From Actinomycetes bacterium (GTDB taxonomy: Bacteria; Actinomycetota; Actinomycetes; Mycobacteriales; Micromonosporaceae): a DNA stretch of 5,454 nt. Below, piece by piece: positions 5,409 to 5,454 of the stretch. The stretch spans positions 1-5,454 of the forward strand of contig JAEYGD010000312.1 in assembly GCA_023402505.1 (NCBI GenBank). Reading direction: 5' to 3'. Under the pieces are notes generated by a model. It ran no database searches, had not been told where the DNA came from, and worked only from the letters and a program-made list of their open reading frames with translations. The position numbers were made by a program, and so were the translations under genes. Position 1 is the stretch's first letter, and each line of letters opens with the position of its first letter.

Positions 5409-5454
5409 GGGTCTGCTGCTGCCTCGAGCGGCTCGGCGACCGGTGCCGGGTCAG

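Overview
The window is GC-rich throughout and codes with GC-rich third positions. It looks like chromosomal DNA of a high-GC actinobacterium. The protein types (a Mycobacterium-like bifunctional-type Dcd, a GPP34/GOLPH3-domain protein, an EtfD-like membrane iron-sulfur oxidoreductase) and a LexA box of the actinobacterial/Gram-positive type agree with this. The closest feel is Micromonosporaceae, but that is an inference from memory of protein style and was not tested.

Layout, left to right: (1) the start of a minus-strand pyridoxamine-5'-phosphate-oxidase-family (PPOX) gene, cut by the left edge (codons 2-448). (2) A 78-bp divergent control region (449-526) with a near-perfect SOS/LexA box and two TAnnnT -10 elements, each placed so that transcription would start at the A of an ATG. 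(3) dcd, plus strand (527-1105). (4) A 16-bp perfect hairpin in the convergent gap. (5) A minus-strand secreted NlpC/P60 peptidoglycan hydrolase with an N-terminal coiled coil (1182-2189). (6) A 229-bp divergent region with a promoter for the hydrolase and a leaderless-type promoter for the next gene. (7) A GPP34-domain gene, plus strand (2419-3099). (8) A 13-bp hairpin in the second convergent gap. (9) A minus-strand 746-residue membrane Fe-S oxidoreductase resembling mycobacterial EtfD (3152-5392), with a strong Shine-Dalgarno sequence. (10) A 62-bp edge with no assignable gene.

The five genes alternate strand (-,+,-,+,-), so each is probably its own transcription unit, or the end of one, and both convergent junctions carry a strong hairpin. 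They do not form one pathway: nucleotide metabolism (Dcd), cell-wall remodelling (NlpC/P60), an unknown membrane-associated role (GPP34) and beta-oxidation electron transfer (EtfD) sit side by side. This is ordinary core-genome content, with no mobile element, CRISPR array, RNA gene or evident new multi-gene system. The observation most worth following is the LexA-type operator placed inside the promoter of the PPOX-family gene and shared with dcd.
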